A stretch of DNA of 64,000 bases. Origin: Tubulanus polymorphus. Lineage: Eukaryota > Nemertea > Palaeonemertea > Tubulaniformes > Tubulanidae. The stretch spans positions 4,156,501-4,220,500 of the forward strand of contig NC_134035.1 of the NCBI RefSeq assembly GCF_964204645.1, written 5' to 3'. Positions 48,085-60,962 of the stretch are shown piece after piece; within the stretch, counting starts at the first letter, position 1, and each line of letters begins with the position of its first letter. The notes under the pieces were generated by a model. That model had not been told where the DNA came from. It ran no database searches and saw only the letters and a program-made list of their open reading frames with translations. The position numbers and the translations under genes were made by a program.

Positions 48085-48829
48085 GAAACTAAGAAAACTG
48101 TTAAGCCGTCGTCAGAATTTCGACGCTTTATTTAGTTTGACGTGGCAGCGCCTCGAGTTCTTAAAACACCGCGCGCGTATCGTATCTAGGTGAATTGAAT
48201 TCGAATATGTCCCTTCCCGTTTCGGAAAAAGGCTTTTAAAGAAAACGATGCCAGTCGCCGACGTCAATCTATGTGTGGGCACTATCAGTCGACGTGTTAA
48301 TCCCGGCTTTTTCATCCCCCCAAAGTCGATAAATGCAATTTCGAATGATTCGAATTGAAGCTGAATACTAAAATTAAATTGACTCCAGTTTAAAACGGCC
48401 GTCTTTTCCCCGTTGACCTGCATTTCTTGAAATAGATCCTTAGAATGGGACTTCACGCTCTAAATCGATGTTATCATTGTGCGTATCTATAGCCAGTGTT
48501 TTACGGCTCTAGAGTATTAGATGTACATCATTATGTGTCTGTATATAAGGTCAGTTCGAAATGTCATCTTCCGTTTCCGTTGGAAAAAAATGAATGTATC
48601 TGCGTTAACACGCTGGTCACACCGGTAAAGATCTTAAGATCAGACAGAGATTACAAAATGTCTTCGCAAACGTTTTCGAGCAAGATTTGCGTAGAAACGC
48701 GTTGCGATCAATAGCTTACATTTTTATTGAAAAAGGAAACTATTATGTGGAGTAATCCGGAATCCGCTAGTTTTTTTATGTTAGTGCCTCGACACTTGAG
48801 TTGATGGATCTATATTTCCATATACCGTA

Positions 48830-48946
48830 TCAGGGCTATCGCATTTGAATTTAAGGGGGTAGAGAAACCCGAAAAAGGACAGGATAAAACAACAATATTC
48901 TGGGGGCGAGCAACTACCCCCTGATCCCTGCTAAATACCGCCCTGG
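48830..48946. mobile_element. MITE, 'CAGGGC' family (second copy)
   Basis: It begins CAGGGCTATCGCATTTGAAT and ends TAAATACCGCCCTGG. The interior GAATTTAAGGGGGTAGAGAA matches the element in the AMZ intron (11620-11752). Confidence 0.5.
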
Positions 48947-49214
48947 TTATGAAATATTGTCTCATGTTCCCGTTGTTTATGACGGTCGTTGTACGCTGGT
49001 TTGTATTTTCACTGATTTCTATCCACAATTTTTAAGTTTAATTCATTATGACCATCGTTAAAACCCCCTGTTTCGCCCCCGGCAGGTGTGGTGGGTCTGT
49101 AAGGGACACTCAATCGAAAAATCAAACGAAATTTACCAACCAAATTAATAAATAACGGAGACAATCCCTATTTTAAGATCAAAACACTATGGATCTGCGT
49201 TGACGCGATGTAGA

Positions 49215-49374
49215 GAGAATCCCACAATAATAACGAACAAAATGATATAAAATTCGAAATCTGACTGAAGATGACTATTAGAATATAGTCGAAACGTTGA
49301 ATAAAACTACTATCTCAAAAAGAGAAACATTTTCGGACTTTATATCATTTTTACGTTATTATTGTGGGATTCTC
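49215..49374 (+). mobile_element. MITE, 'AATCCCACAATAAT' family (copy 2, well preserved)
   Basis: The 160-bp element starts GAGAATCCCACAATAATAAC and ends with its exact inverse GTTATTATTGTGGGATTCTC; similarity extends about 44 bp into each end. The interior has CTGAAGATGACTATTAGAAT then ATAGTCGAAACGTTGAATAA, a hairpin (GACTAT/ATAGTC) conserved with the copy at 5143-5281. Confidence 0.85.
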
Positions 49375-51830
49375 AATATGTCAAATTCCATAAATTTTGC
49401 TATAGATTTAAAAAAAGTCGACACATCCCTTTGTTAAGAGTGCTGTAAATTATAGATACATTGTGGTTTTCAATATTCAGCTCTGTTTCTCTTGTTTTAG
49501 ATGTTGGATGAATATTGCATATATACAAATGTGATACGGAAATGGATTTTAAACGCACTGCCGCTGTATCGATGTCGTGTATTTTTTCCTCTTCAGTTGT
49601 GTTTATGGGTGAGTAGTGAATATCCTTCTTTTTCTGACGGTCCTCGGGGCTTGAATTTTCCAAAGGTTGCCCCATGTCATGATCGGTCTGGTCCTCGGCT
49701 GTTCTCGTAAAGTCCAAGATAACACTGGAAACCATTCGTATGAAGCATATAAAAAAACAGTACAAAACACTGGTTCTGACAAAAATATTTTGAAATGTGT
49801 TTCATTTTTATTAAATCTTGTTACAAGTAGTTGTTGTAGTAGTAGTTTTCACAAAATAATGCAGAAAACGCAATCATCGTGTTTCTAATATAAGCGACGA
49901 TTACGTTATTACACATCGAAAAAATTACTTCAGGATCGAGTTACTATTAATGTACTAAGGCGATATTCTAAATTGAAAAAAAAACAACAACAACAAAAAA
50001 CCGATTACGACTTGGTTCTAGTCGATACCGCGATATTTTGAATTATCGAAGATAGCAATAGATCGCGTGTGGTTGATTTTTGTTCGACCACGTGTATACC
50101 GAATGCAGTGTGATCGCATCCGTTTTAATTTGTCGTTCTGTTTCGGGATAGTGAAGCCGAGCTCTCTGTATTATAGCTGCGTTATATAATTGATTGTATC
50201 AGATTTAAAGACAATCGCGTGAAATTGAACCTCACGCGCTTTTGTGAAAATTAGCTGCGGTTTTTGAGAGATGTTATCACGACAAGACATCGAGAGGTTG
50301 AATGACATCCGAGTTAGCGAACGAAACACGGCTTGTATCTGGATCTGGGCGAAGCTTAGATTTTTAGATTTCCCGCGCCAGATTCCTGTGCCGAGCATTT
50401 TTGAGGGGTAGTTCTATTTTCTATTTCAAGACAAAGAGCACTCTTTTTCACCGTGAAAAGGGGCACTTTCCTATTGAAAAAGGACATATCTTAAATATGA
50501 TTATATCGATAACCTAATCTTTAACAACATCTATAATTCTAAGATTTGAATGTTGTTTAATATTTATCTCCAACATTCGTCAGTTACTTATTTTATTGAC
50601 TAATTGATTTATTAAGTAATTGGACAATTTTACGGAATGATTACTTTTCATTTTCCACCAAAAATAATTGTAACCAAATTTCGAAAAATCTTGACCCGAA
50701 TTTTCACACACTGACTTTTTTAAGGGCACTTTTTTAGGGGGTCCGTTCGCTACTCCGAACTCCCACTCCCCTCTGCACTGGCCTGCGCTTTTAAGCTTCG
50801 ATCGCGAGCGACTATTAGTTACGTTTACTGGAATCGCGGTCGATCAGAGAGCATCGTTCAAAATCGCTTCATCAAATACAAACGGTGCGATCACACCTTT
50901 TAGAGCCGGGTTTGAGTAAACATTTTCAGGAACTATTTTCGATCTTCGAATGGCTGACTCGTTACGATCATACGACTTGAAAGCAGGAATCATATTGACC
51001 TAATAAGTTCGCGATGAACGTCAATGAGGATTTTATCGAACTTTTAAGTTTTTAGAGAGAATATAGTTTCGTAAGCGATATTTTGTTGTTGGCTGACAAT
51101 TTAGAAAAAAGGAATCAAAACATCATACACCACCCTTATGAATAGTAAATAGTAAAGACCCTATTGATTGATACGTAACGACTATGAAGCAATGATATAG
51201 TGCTGTAAATGTAGTGCTAAGATAGGACGGTGAAATGAAATGATCTAATTCTATAACAATACGACACAAGGAGGAGGATCGTTGTTTACCGAGTTACGTG
51301 ATACATAAACGATATTGAAATTTGTTGACGAAATAGACTTAAGTCTGAAATGGAAGTTTGGCCAATTTAAGCTCTGGCGATATAATAACAAGTATATACA
51401 CCGCGTATTGGAAAGATTTACATTTAAACTCGTCGATCTTAGTATTCAACTTCCAGCTCCGGGTCGTTAGTTGTTCGGAATGCCTTCATTTGGAATTGAT
51501 CTCGTGAAAATAATCCCGTAAACATAACCTATTCATAATCCATTAGATTATTCGGATATCTGATTTGATATTGAAATCTCTAAAATTTTCACGCAGAAAA
51601 AAATTCAATAAAAACCAATGACAAGGTAATGAACATCCTTCGCCTCCTAAAACGAGCTCGTGAATATACGCGCGTTGATATTCAGGTTCGGACGCACAAC
51701 AGAAAGTCGGTGGTGTTCGAAAATAAACTATTACTAAAACGAAGTATTTTTTTAGTGAAACGAGTGTCGCGCGCGCCGTCGTCATTTACCCGGCGCCAAG
51801 TCTTTCACTGTCTCGTGTGTCGCGCCCGAT
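49375..51830. other. Intergenic DNA, no feature recognised
   Basis: AT-rich, with short A-rich microsatellite sequence at about 49977-50001. Frames are short and lack domains. No exon, RNA gene or clear transposon end was identified. Confidence 0.4.
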
Positions 51831-52057
51831 TCACGACTGGCTTCGTCGCTTCACGTGGAGCCACGTCGACAGCAGCGGACATTTCGATCCCGGGCAAACG
51901 TTTCGTATTTGTCGATCTTGCATTTGAGGTCCGCGTTTCGACGGACAGCGCGGTCCCGGGCAGAACACGTCCGAATCGGAGCCGCCGAAGTTCGGCGCCG
52001 CTTGCCGTTGAAGCTGTTGGTAAAATTGGCCGCCTTCGTCTCCGAATTCCGATTGAT
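51831..52057 (-). CDS. Candidate terminal exon: Cys-Pro-Gly motif peptide, possible secreted precursor
   Basis: On the minus strand a good acceptor (ATTATACATTTCAG) at 52058-52071 opens a 227-nt exon ending with TGA at 51833-51831. Entry phase is 1, leaving 74 full residues. They are hydrophilic at first (QSEFGDEGGQFYQQLQRQ). Two related motifs follow: V-F-C-P-G-P-R-C-P-S-K-R and N-V-C-P-G-S-K-C-P-L-L-S-T-W-L-H-V-K-R-R. Paired C-x4-C motifs ending in dibasic KR/KRR sites resemble processed cyclic peptides in neuropeptide precursors, but no upstream signal-peptide exon was found and I do not recognise the family. The opposite strand is also open (51629-52087) but lacks plausible motifs. Codon use is CpG-rich like the other exons in this window. 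Confidence 0.4.
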
Positions 52058-52114
52058 CTGAAATGTATAATAATAACGATTCGTTAGTCGATGTACGTGT
52101 AAGATTTATACGCA

Positions 52115-52620
52115 ATTGTAAATTTGCGAACCTGTCCTGTCGGGACATACTCGAGCCCAAAGGCTGTACCGATAAGGGATGCCCTGGAAAAGAGATCATA
52201 GAAGTAGGCATAAAAATGCCTCTCGTTGGTTGTGAAGACGATAGCCCTAGCCGTAGACAAAGAATGTATATAGTTAATAGGAAAGTTAAGCACGACCGGA
52301 TCGCGGATCAAATGAATTTTTCGTTGATTTTTACGGCGCTTAATTCTCAATTCAAGTTTACAGATTTTCATTAAGTAGTCAGACAAATAGAAAACGATTT
52401 AGAATATGCAATGTTTGTAAATTTGCAAACCTGATTTACAAACCCTCGATATGGCATCCCCTATAGCCTAAAGCCTATACCTATGATAAGGGGGTGCCTT
52501 GGATAAGATAAGAATCTTGGATAAGATAAGAATCTACATGGTTAGGAGAGAAAGTCGTAACCAGATCAAATCACTTTATCGTTGAATGTCAATTCAAGTT
52601 TTAGGCATGTTCGTCTATTC
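52115..52620. repeat. Diverged direct duplication (~200 bp x 2)
   Basis: AATTTGCGAACCTG...AAAGGCTGTACCGATAAGGG.ATGCCCTGGA (52122-52195) is echoed by AATTTGCAAACCTG...AAAGCCTATACCTATGATAAGGG.GTGCCTTGGATAAG (52422-52510). Both are followed by a segment with TCGTTGA and CAATTCAAGTTT (52320-52365 and 52578-52600). Confidence 0.5.
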
Positions 52621-53359
52621 ATAGAAATACGAATACGAACAATAGTGAATCGTTTATCCATAGATTCGAACGGGATAGATCGGAATTTACGATGGTTTCT
52701 TCGAAAACTTGCTTCTCGATTGCAGGGCCCTCTCCTTACCACGGTAACGCCCTAACCTGAGGTCACCACCAGGAAACAAAATATAATCGATGCTAACTTA
52801 AAAAAATACATCCTTTAAGGTTTTTCCTTGGTGAGCAGTTTTCTGCTGCGACTACGTACGTTAGAACCTCGATGAAATAATTAATACGTTTTATTATCAA
52901 TTCTTTGATGTTGTATCGTGTATTTTTTCTTGACGCCAGCTAAAAACTTCAGCATTGCGTATATATTTCACTTCTGGCTATCATGATACATGCCATGTTG
53001 GAAACCGAAACGCGAGACCTGTATCGATGCTGTGAATGTGCGCGCATCACGTTCACGCGTTGTGCCGGATTAAATTCGTTTAATTATCACACCGGCGCGC
53101 ACAACAACAAAACTTATCTGCCGTAATATCGTAATTCCGTCGCGAAGTTTTCGTTCGTGTTTACCGGGCGTGCGGTGCATCGCCATGGAAGTATCGGTAA
53201 ATATGAAAACTTTATTGCGAGCTTGGACGCAAACTCAATACGCTTGAAGACAATGCAGAATTGGAAAAACAAACGTAGCGTGAGAATAAACGTGAATTAG
53301 TTCAGTATTTCTAATGAATCCTCCGGCATTTTTACACCTGGCATTATTACCTATTACCA

Positions 53360-53690
53360 AATGAGTTTTGGATTTGGCTCCTGAAAGTTGAGTCGAAACG
53401 CCTTTGCTCTCTTAGTTTTGGAAATGGCCCATAGAAGTAAGTCTAAACGCCATTGCTCTCTTAAGGTTTGGAAATGGCTCCTGAAATTGATTCTAAGCAT
53501 CACGTCTCTCTTAGCATGGCTCATAGAATTAAGTCGAAACGTCACTAACTTTTTATTTTTGAAAAGGGCTTTTAGAATTGCGTCGAAACGTCTAAATATC
53601 CAGAGTTTTGAACATGGCTCATAGGATTAAGTCGAAACGTCACGACCGTCTTAGCTTTGAAAAAGACTCTGAGAATTGAGCCGAAATGTC
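53360..53690. repeat. ~55-bp minisatellite, about six diverged units
   Basis: The units share GGCTC(C/A)TGAAATTGAGTCGA-type sequence followed by AACGTCACT and TCTCTTAGTTTTGGAAATGG. Copies start about every 50-65 bp (near 53378, 53430, 53480, 53520, 53575, 53620, 53670). The two short open frames across it are by-products. Confidence 0.75.
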
Positions 53691-54530
53691 ACTATTGCAT
53701 GTGATTAGTTGTTCTCAATGTGGACACTGCTCATCTGACTTGTAGTTAAATACGTACATGTATATATTATCTTAATAGAATGATACACTTCAAATATAAA
53801 TCAATTGCTTTAGATGTTTTGTGTATAATATGCAATGCGTTTATCGAGTGCTGTAGAATTACGATTTGTGATCGTATTTCAACTTGAAGTCGAACTATCG
53901 CTGAGTTGGATTTTTCCGTCGAAGACCAAAGCAAACTGAATATGGCCTCGCGGGCGCGTTTCTCTGAAGTTCAAAACGTTGCCAACGAAAACCAAATATT
54001 CTGATTAAGGGAGTATTATATATTTAGTTATAAAATTTCCATGGGTGTCGACCCGGGTAAATGAAAATGTTCGCTTCACTCGCCGCAGGGTGGCTAGAGT
54101 AGATGTCAATATATTGCGCGATTGAACATGAACGCGCGCGATGTTTCAAACAGGCGAAAACACCTTTCCCGAGATGGAAGCACTAGACTCGTGTGAAAAC
54201 AGCTGAAATGTGTTTTTAAGTGTCAAATGGTCGGAATGAATCATCTCCTATATCGATTGAATATTGCGCGCCAGTAATGTAGATATCGCCGCCGGTGCGA
54301 AGTTCAAAAATAATGCGCCCACGCGGTGAAGGTCTTCGAATTTTCTCACATAATTTATAGCCCTAGTTTTAATATAATAGTGATGATAATGATAATATCT
54401 ATTTCATCACTTATCAAAAAGAATAACAAATCTATTTGTTTTTCCCGTTGTTTTTACGCATTACCAGACATTTACATCGATTGATGTTCAATTAAAATCT
54501 TACGAAATTATGACTTTTTATCTTAAAAAC

Positions 54531-54665
54531 CTTGAAATTGTACACTATCAGGCACCTTCATATCTTAGTGAATTAATAACCGCGTACCCTGCGCAACAAA
54601 CCAGACATTCTACAGAAATTAGATTCTTTGAACCATTGATGAGTACAGAGTTTCACGGTATATAA
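54531..54665 (+). pseudogene. Non-LTR retrotransposon RT C-terminal fragment
   Basis: An open run of 44 codons reads LEIVHYQAPSYLSELITAYP, followed by an R-H-S-T segment and a stop. The APSYLSELI block followed by R-x-S-x is typical of the region after the RT domain in CR1/Jockey/RTE-type LINEs. No other part of the element was recognised nearby. Confidence 0.5.
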
Positions 54666-55422
54666 GATCTTTTTGTGTCTTGTGCTCGTCGTCTATATAT
54701 GGGGCATCAGGGCTACGTATCAGCTTTTTTTAGTATGAGATCATCGGTAAAAAATTTCGATTCAGAGAATTCTATCATTACAGATTTCACTAATTGTGTC
54801 AATTTTATATGGTTTTTGTTGTAAAGAGCTTCGAATTGATTTTTAAACTGAAGCGCTTTAAAGAAATGAAATAGTATTATCATCATCATTACTTTTTGAC
54901 AAGAGAGCTGAGCAAAATTCGGCAAAAATGATAAATTTCTAGTTAGAAGAGGATAGAGTTTCATGTAAAGAAAATATGAATACATAGGAAAAGAATTTAG
55001 CTTACAAGGTAACCTGGGGACATAACTATTAACTCATATTGTTTTCAGGGATACTAATGCTTTTCAGAAAATAACAATGCCCTGGAAAATCAAATCGATT
55101 TCATAAATGTAGAATTCATTATTTCTAGCATATTCAACCAATTTAGCAAATTCTAACTAGTTCTTTGGGGCGATCGAAATAAATTTGTTTTAGATTGTAT
55201 GATTGTGTAAGAAATGTATAATTGGTGGTATTCAGTAAGGATATATCGATCGTAGTGTTGTTCCCCGAGCGACTCAGAACAGGCGTAGTTGCGTTTCCTT
55301 TTTAAATCCGTATTCATTCAACTTCAAAAAGATGATAAAAAGCTTTTTTATTTCATTCAACGTTTGAGCATAAATCACATAACAGTATCCGCACCCATTG
55401 CGATTCAGTCCAGAAAGTAATT

Positions 55423-55467
55423 TGACGATATATATATACGATATATATATATATACGATATATATGG
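55423..55467. repeat. (TA)n / CGATATATA microsatellite
   Basis: ACGATATATATATACGATAT is followed by more TA dinucleotides and a further CGATATATATGG. Short, AT-rich simple repeat. Confidence 0.85.
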
Positions 55468-57454
55468 CCTATATTGATGACCTTGGAATTGACAGCGTCC
55501 AGATTTAGAAATGATGGATGATCACTGCTGGTGCTATTACTATACGTCGTATCTAGTCTCATGGTCATGTAATTACGAGATAAGGAGAAAGCGGACAATG
55601 TTATTTAGTGGGCGTGATGATTTTGACGACGCCGGAGCCCGCCATGAGACGCGCGCGCGTAAAGCAAGTTGGACAGGATTGAGTGTTTTTTTTTTAATGA
55701 AAAGTTGAGCTCCTCAATCGGCAAAATATTCATTCAAATCGTTCATCGATGACAGCGCATTGCGACAAAGACTTGCACCGTGAGTCAAAACGAACGTCAT
55801 TTCGGTAGCAAATAACGCGAGGGATTTTTTCGAGCGATTTACGAGCGTCGTGTGGAGGCCCCCGGTGGAGTGACGCCAAACGGTCACGCGTTATATTTGC
55901 TAACGTCTATTTGCGCGCATAAAAGTAATTCGACATTATAAGAATGACGACCGTGTCTGTATTAGTAAAGTTAATTAATTACCGCGTTTGCTCAGCGAGA
56001 AACCACGGTATCCCAGCGGAATCCTGAAAATTATGAGTTCATTGTTTCTATTCGCAAACGGCATATCTGTATAGGTTGCTATGTTTAACCGCGGTCCGCG
56101 CGTTGTCGGTAACTGAAATTCCCCGGTGGCCGCTTACGCCGGGGAAAAGTGACCCGAAGGTCTCGAGCGTCTACGCCGTCGTCCATTAGCGGCGAATCCC
56201 AGCGCGACCGGCGAATCAAATTGTCGGGGGGTTGACTGGCGTTCGTCCGATTCTATTTGCCACATCGACCGCGCGCGTTACAGTAAAACAAGCACTCGTG
56301 TCGACATTTCACGCGCGAATTACGCAAATTGATGTCGACCGTAAAAACATTTTCAACGATGTTACCTCCGTCGAGCCGCTCGAGTAGTTAGGGTTACGAC
56401 GTAAGGATGATAATTCGCGGCTAGTCGAGAGGGAGAGGTGGGAAGGCGGAGAAAGGGTTGAGCGAGTCTTCGCATTGTTCAGATTTGAGACTATCCATGC
56501 GAAAAACGGTCGCCCGTCTCACACGTCGATTCAAACCCGAGGCAACAATTCGTTTGAGTGGAAAATAATTTTTCTCGTCGCCAACTCGTGTGTGGGGTGG
56601 AATGCGAATATGATATAAAGCGGGGGAAAACGGAGGTTTATTTCTGTCGTAATTTTCATTTTGAAGTATAGATTCGTGGAGGAGTCGTTCGACCCGCGTC
56701 GAGTCGGTTCGAGAGTAACAAGATTTTGGCGAAAAATCTCACTTCACTCATCGTCTATAGAGCCGCGATCGAGTGCTTTTGGCACCGAACGACCGTTCAC
56801 GTCTGATGGTGCCAAATGAAATGAAACCGTACTTTTTTGACGCGGATAAAATTTGGCCCAACCAATAACGTCGGAGCCAAATTTCAGCACGGGTCAGATT
56901 AGCCCGTTACGTTGGACCAGATTCGAGCCAAATTCTAACGCGGGTCAGATTACCCCGTTCCTCGCTTGCCACGGTATCGTTTTCATAGCATATGAAAAGC
57001 TTAATTACACACATAGGACCTATCACGCGCCGTGATTTAGTGATTCGATTTGGAAACGTTTTTCCAATCAGGTGATCTGATTAATCGAAAAATTGCATTG
57101 CCGCGTTTAAACTAATGTAATATATTCACCCCGTCGTCGGTAAACTAGATACTGATTGTCATAGACAAACGCAGAACTATTGTTTTCTATTTGACGTTTC
57201 ATATCTATTTATTAATTTCCGTTTTGAGGAAATGGATGCGGTTTTTATTATCAGTCAGAAAAAGCTGTACTCGCCCAATTGATTGAAAGTTTTGCCTATT
57301 TGGACCGCGAAATGTGAATTCCATGCTTCCGCGTTCGCGGCATGTTCAAAATGGCAAATGTTACCGTAATTCTTTTCAAAGAATTTTGTTGCACTGTGCT
57401 CAACAGGTTGCGATGATGGTATTTTCTAATGGACAAGCTGCGCATGCCTTGAAT

Positions 57455-57810
57455 GCCTTAGACTGGTCTTAAGTTGTTATATTGGTTATGGAACCAAATG
57501 AGGTCTTAAGCTGTTAGATTGGCTATACAGAACCAAAATGAGCTTAGACTGGTTTTAAGTTGTTAGATTATATGGAACCAAATGGGCTTACACTGGTCTT
57601 AGGTTTTTAGATTTTTTATAGAAACAAAATGAGCTTAGACTGCTTTTAAGTCGTTAGATTGGTAACAGAACCAAAATGAGCTTAGACCGGTCTTAAGTGC
57701 TAGGTGAACTTAGACTGGGTTTAAGTTCGTAGATTTGTTGTAAAACCACAATGATCTTAGACTGGTTTTAAGTTTTTAGATTTGCTAAAGAACCAAAAAC
57801 TGGTCCTAAG
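57455..57810 (-). repeat. Tandem array derived from the 'TTAAGACCAGTC' MITE
   Basis: About six units of 50-65 bp share AACCAAAATGAGCTTAGACT, GGTCTTAAG and TTGTTAGATTGG in minus orientation relative to the MITE at 5934-6063. The array appears to be the MITE interior amplified as a minisatellite. It ends with CTGGTCCTAAGCCGGAACC. Confidence 0.75.
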
Positions 57811-60740
57811 CCGGAACCAGCGGCTTCCCGCAAGTGTCACAAGGCAGTAGATTAAGCGTGAATTTCGTTTTTGCTATATTTACTGTCCGCGAAAAACTGC
57901 AACCATTTCAGAGGCGCGCACCGAACGATTCCTCGCGGGACGAGTTGTCGTCAGTCTGTTCGGGTCATGAAATAGTAATTCGGTTGGAAGTGACGATACG
58001 GCACAATCGGGTCCCCGGGGGGTGTCTTAAGACGATCGAGTCACTCCAACGCATCGCATCAAGCGAGCGCGCGCGCGATCAACATAACACTTAAAATCTG
58101 TCACGCGTCGTGATATGAACACTCGAATATAACTCACAGCGGAATGCAATCTGAAACGATGGCCGAACTTTCGAGAAAAAAACTTTCATGAAATATGGAT
58201 AAAAATCACGGTCCGCAGGTGCATTCGGCGACCGGTTCCGTCGCGTTTTCGAAGCTCTAGATTCCGAACACGTTCGCTTTCAACGCGTTATTCGGAACGG
58301 TCCTGGTGGGATTAGAGCGACGTTCTGCTGCGCGGCTTTACTCGTATCAACTCTGCTCTTTTTTCGGCAATCGGCTGAAACGTACCCGGAGCACGTGCCT
58401 CGAGTTAACGAGTACTCTCCGTGTTCGAAAGTGTGTGGCAAGCGAGGATTCCGCTTGAATCAGCCAGGTGGCGCTATCGTGCATTGGACACTACATAATT
58501 TATTCATATGCATGTATTTCTACATCCTTTATACAATTAGTATTGTCAGGATGAATAAGGATATCTTATAATGCTGGATTTCCTCTCAGATTCAATTCGG
58601 TAAAATCGATCCATAACTTTTGAAATTCTAGGTCAATAATGAAGCTGATGAATCTGAGTTCATCATAAGACATTATATTCCGATGTTCGCGCCATGCGCG
58701 GAGGCTAAAATGATATTTATGATTTTCTTTTTAGAATTAAGATAAAAATTTCAATCGAAAATCGATATCCATTTCACTCCAACCATAAGAATGGCGTATA
58801 GGGGCAAAATTGATGAATGATAATTATGGAGGATGTAAGTCATCTAGTGGCATAGCTGGTGACATGGGGTATTTATTAATTACGCAAACGATTCTAAGAT
58901 AGGATAGTTCATGAGTAGGAATGTTTATGCACAACACGCTTCAGTCGCCTCGTTGTTTTTTCTCTATCATACGTGGAGGCTTCTCGTGATCTTCGCGTGT
59001 AATTGTTACGGGAGATATAACCGTATACCGGACACTTAATCAAAGGCCGAAAAATCGAGTGAGTTACTGATGGCTAATAAGCAGTTCTTGACCGATAGCC
59101 TTTATAGTATAGTCTCCGATAGCTAGTGGCGTATTGACGCAATCCGCGCCGCTAATGACAGATAGCTGCGTCATCGCGTATACTCAGTTGCCCGGCCAGA
59201 CGACTTCGTGCGCGCGGGACGGGACGCGGTATTAGGGCGGATGATTGGAAATTGATTCCCGTTTTATCCCCATCGCGATTCTCGGCCGATAAAAGCCACA
59301 CGAAATGATTAGTAGCTTTTCTTCGGCGAGTTATGAATAACGTCGTCCGTAAGTTAAAAGGACAGACAGACAGACGGTCGTTCGGTCGGTGATGTTCGGT
59401 CGATTCCGGCTGTACTCGGGAATTCATCTTCCGATCGGCGAATAACAAAGATAATAGTTGAATGATGATAATCGATAATCTAATTAACGATTCAAAAATG
59501 ATGATTTGATGATGATAATCAAATGAAACGTTCACGAGAAAGGTATGCGCGATCGGAAATGTTCGGCCGATTCCGTATGTACTCGGGAATTCCTTGCGTC
59601 AAATTTCTGGGTTGTCTGTTTTATAGGCTAAGTGTTACATCTAAGTATTCTGTCATATTTCACGAATATTGATTCGCGTTCAAAGAAGTAAAGAGCTCGA
59701 AGCGTCGGTATAAATCTATAAACGATACTGTCCACACAAATACCTATTAGATTCGGCGTCTACTCAATCTATGCCACAACCGATCGACGCTTACTGTTTT
59801 TATTGGTCGAAAGTTTCGAAAAGTGATTCGTAATTTCTTTCTTAGTTTTACGAAGTAAACGGGTACTTATAGACCGTCTAACTTCAACAACATAGAATTA
59901 GAACATAGAATTTTAGCTTCCACGTAAACGACACGCGCTTCTGTATATTTTCCGTTTAAAAGTTTCCTATTGACCATAAATATTTTTGATGCTCAAATAG
60001 AAAATCGTCCCTCTTTTCTATTTCATTGATTGATTTATATAGTTTATTGGCTTCGATCGGTTGATTTTGATATCGATTTGAGGTGAACTTTATGTCCCTC
60101 ATAATATTATAAACCCACCACACCTGCCGGGAACGGAATTGAGGATTTTACAAACTAGCTATTTTTACCTTATTCGGATTCTGCTAGCAAGAGTTCCGCG
60201 CAGGCGGAATGGCGCCATCAGCCGTTATTAATTGAATTAGGAGACCATAACCATATAGTGATCAAACAAGGCCATAAAATAAAAGATCATGACCCTAGCG
60301 ATCAAACAAGGCCATGAAATTTCGATATTGTTCTCGGTGAAAACGGGCATAATTTCTGGCGCGCGCGAGTGTAATCCGATCGTGGAGTAATGTTCAATAA
60401 TATTCAATAGAATACGAGCGCATTATCTATAGCGAGTTTTAAACGCGGGCAAACACCGTTAATCGACATCGAGTTGAAACCGAACGCCCTTTAATGCAAT
60501 CGTAAACAATCGGACCTGATTGGATACACTGCTCGAACGGATACACTTGCATCCCGGTCGGCACGTTTATCGTCGCGGTGAATCGAACACCGCGGCGGTG
60601 GCTGTCTATCGTTTTCGGTTGAAATTGTCGACGAATTCCGGATATAAAATGAAAAACAAAAGCAACAATACTAATCTAATCTACAAACTCGATCTCGATG
60701 ATGGCGAGTCCTTCATCGCGAACTCTGCGAACCCGTGGAG
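57811..60740. other. Intergenic DNA, CpG-rich patches, no gene supported
   Basis: The stretches 55740-56720 and 57830-58480 are CpG-rich and low in repeats. A frame at about 58216-58490 has a hydrophobic segment (FCCAALLVSTLLFF) but no ATG, donor or known domain. A GATGATAAT microsatellite lies at about 59460-59525. Confidence 0.35.
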
Positions 60741-60746
60741 TAAAAT

Positions 60747-60962
60747 TAATAATAATAATAATTATCATTATAATTACTATCATAGCAATGATAATTATAA
60801 TAATGATATTACAATGGTATTCTTCGATATTTCTATGGCGTCTGTTTCATTCAAAAAATGTTCGATTAGTGAAAGCAGCATCTGCAGTCCATACGCTTTA
60901 CAGAATAATGATAATAATAACAATAATAATGATAATAATGATAATAGTAATAATAATTCATG
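60747..60962. repeat. (AAT)n-rich microsatellites
   Basis: AATAATAATAATTATCATTA and related sequence occupies 60747-60815, and a second tract of AATAATGATAATAATAACAA type is at 60905-60962. The Asn-rich and Ile-rich open frames across them are artefacts. Confidence 0.85.

Noticed and set aside
49280-49320. Hammerhead ribozyme in the MITE (CTGAAGATGA...GAAAC)
   Set aside because: The core should read CTGATGA; here an AG insertion breaks it and helices do not form properly. Left as a question only.
51629-52087. 152-codon plus-strand ORF opposite the candidate peptide exon
   Set aside because: Its residues show no motif, whereas the minus strand has a good acceptor and repeated Cys/dibasic motifs; treated as the shadow frame.
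58216-58490. Possible secreted protein (hydrophobic run followed by C-S-K-V-C-G-K-R)
   Set aside because: No ATG in frame, no clear acceptor or donor, and no family resemblance.
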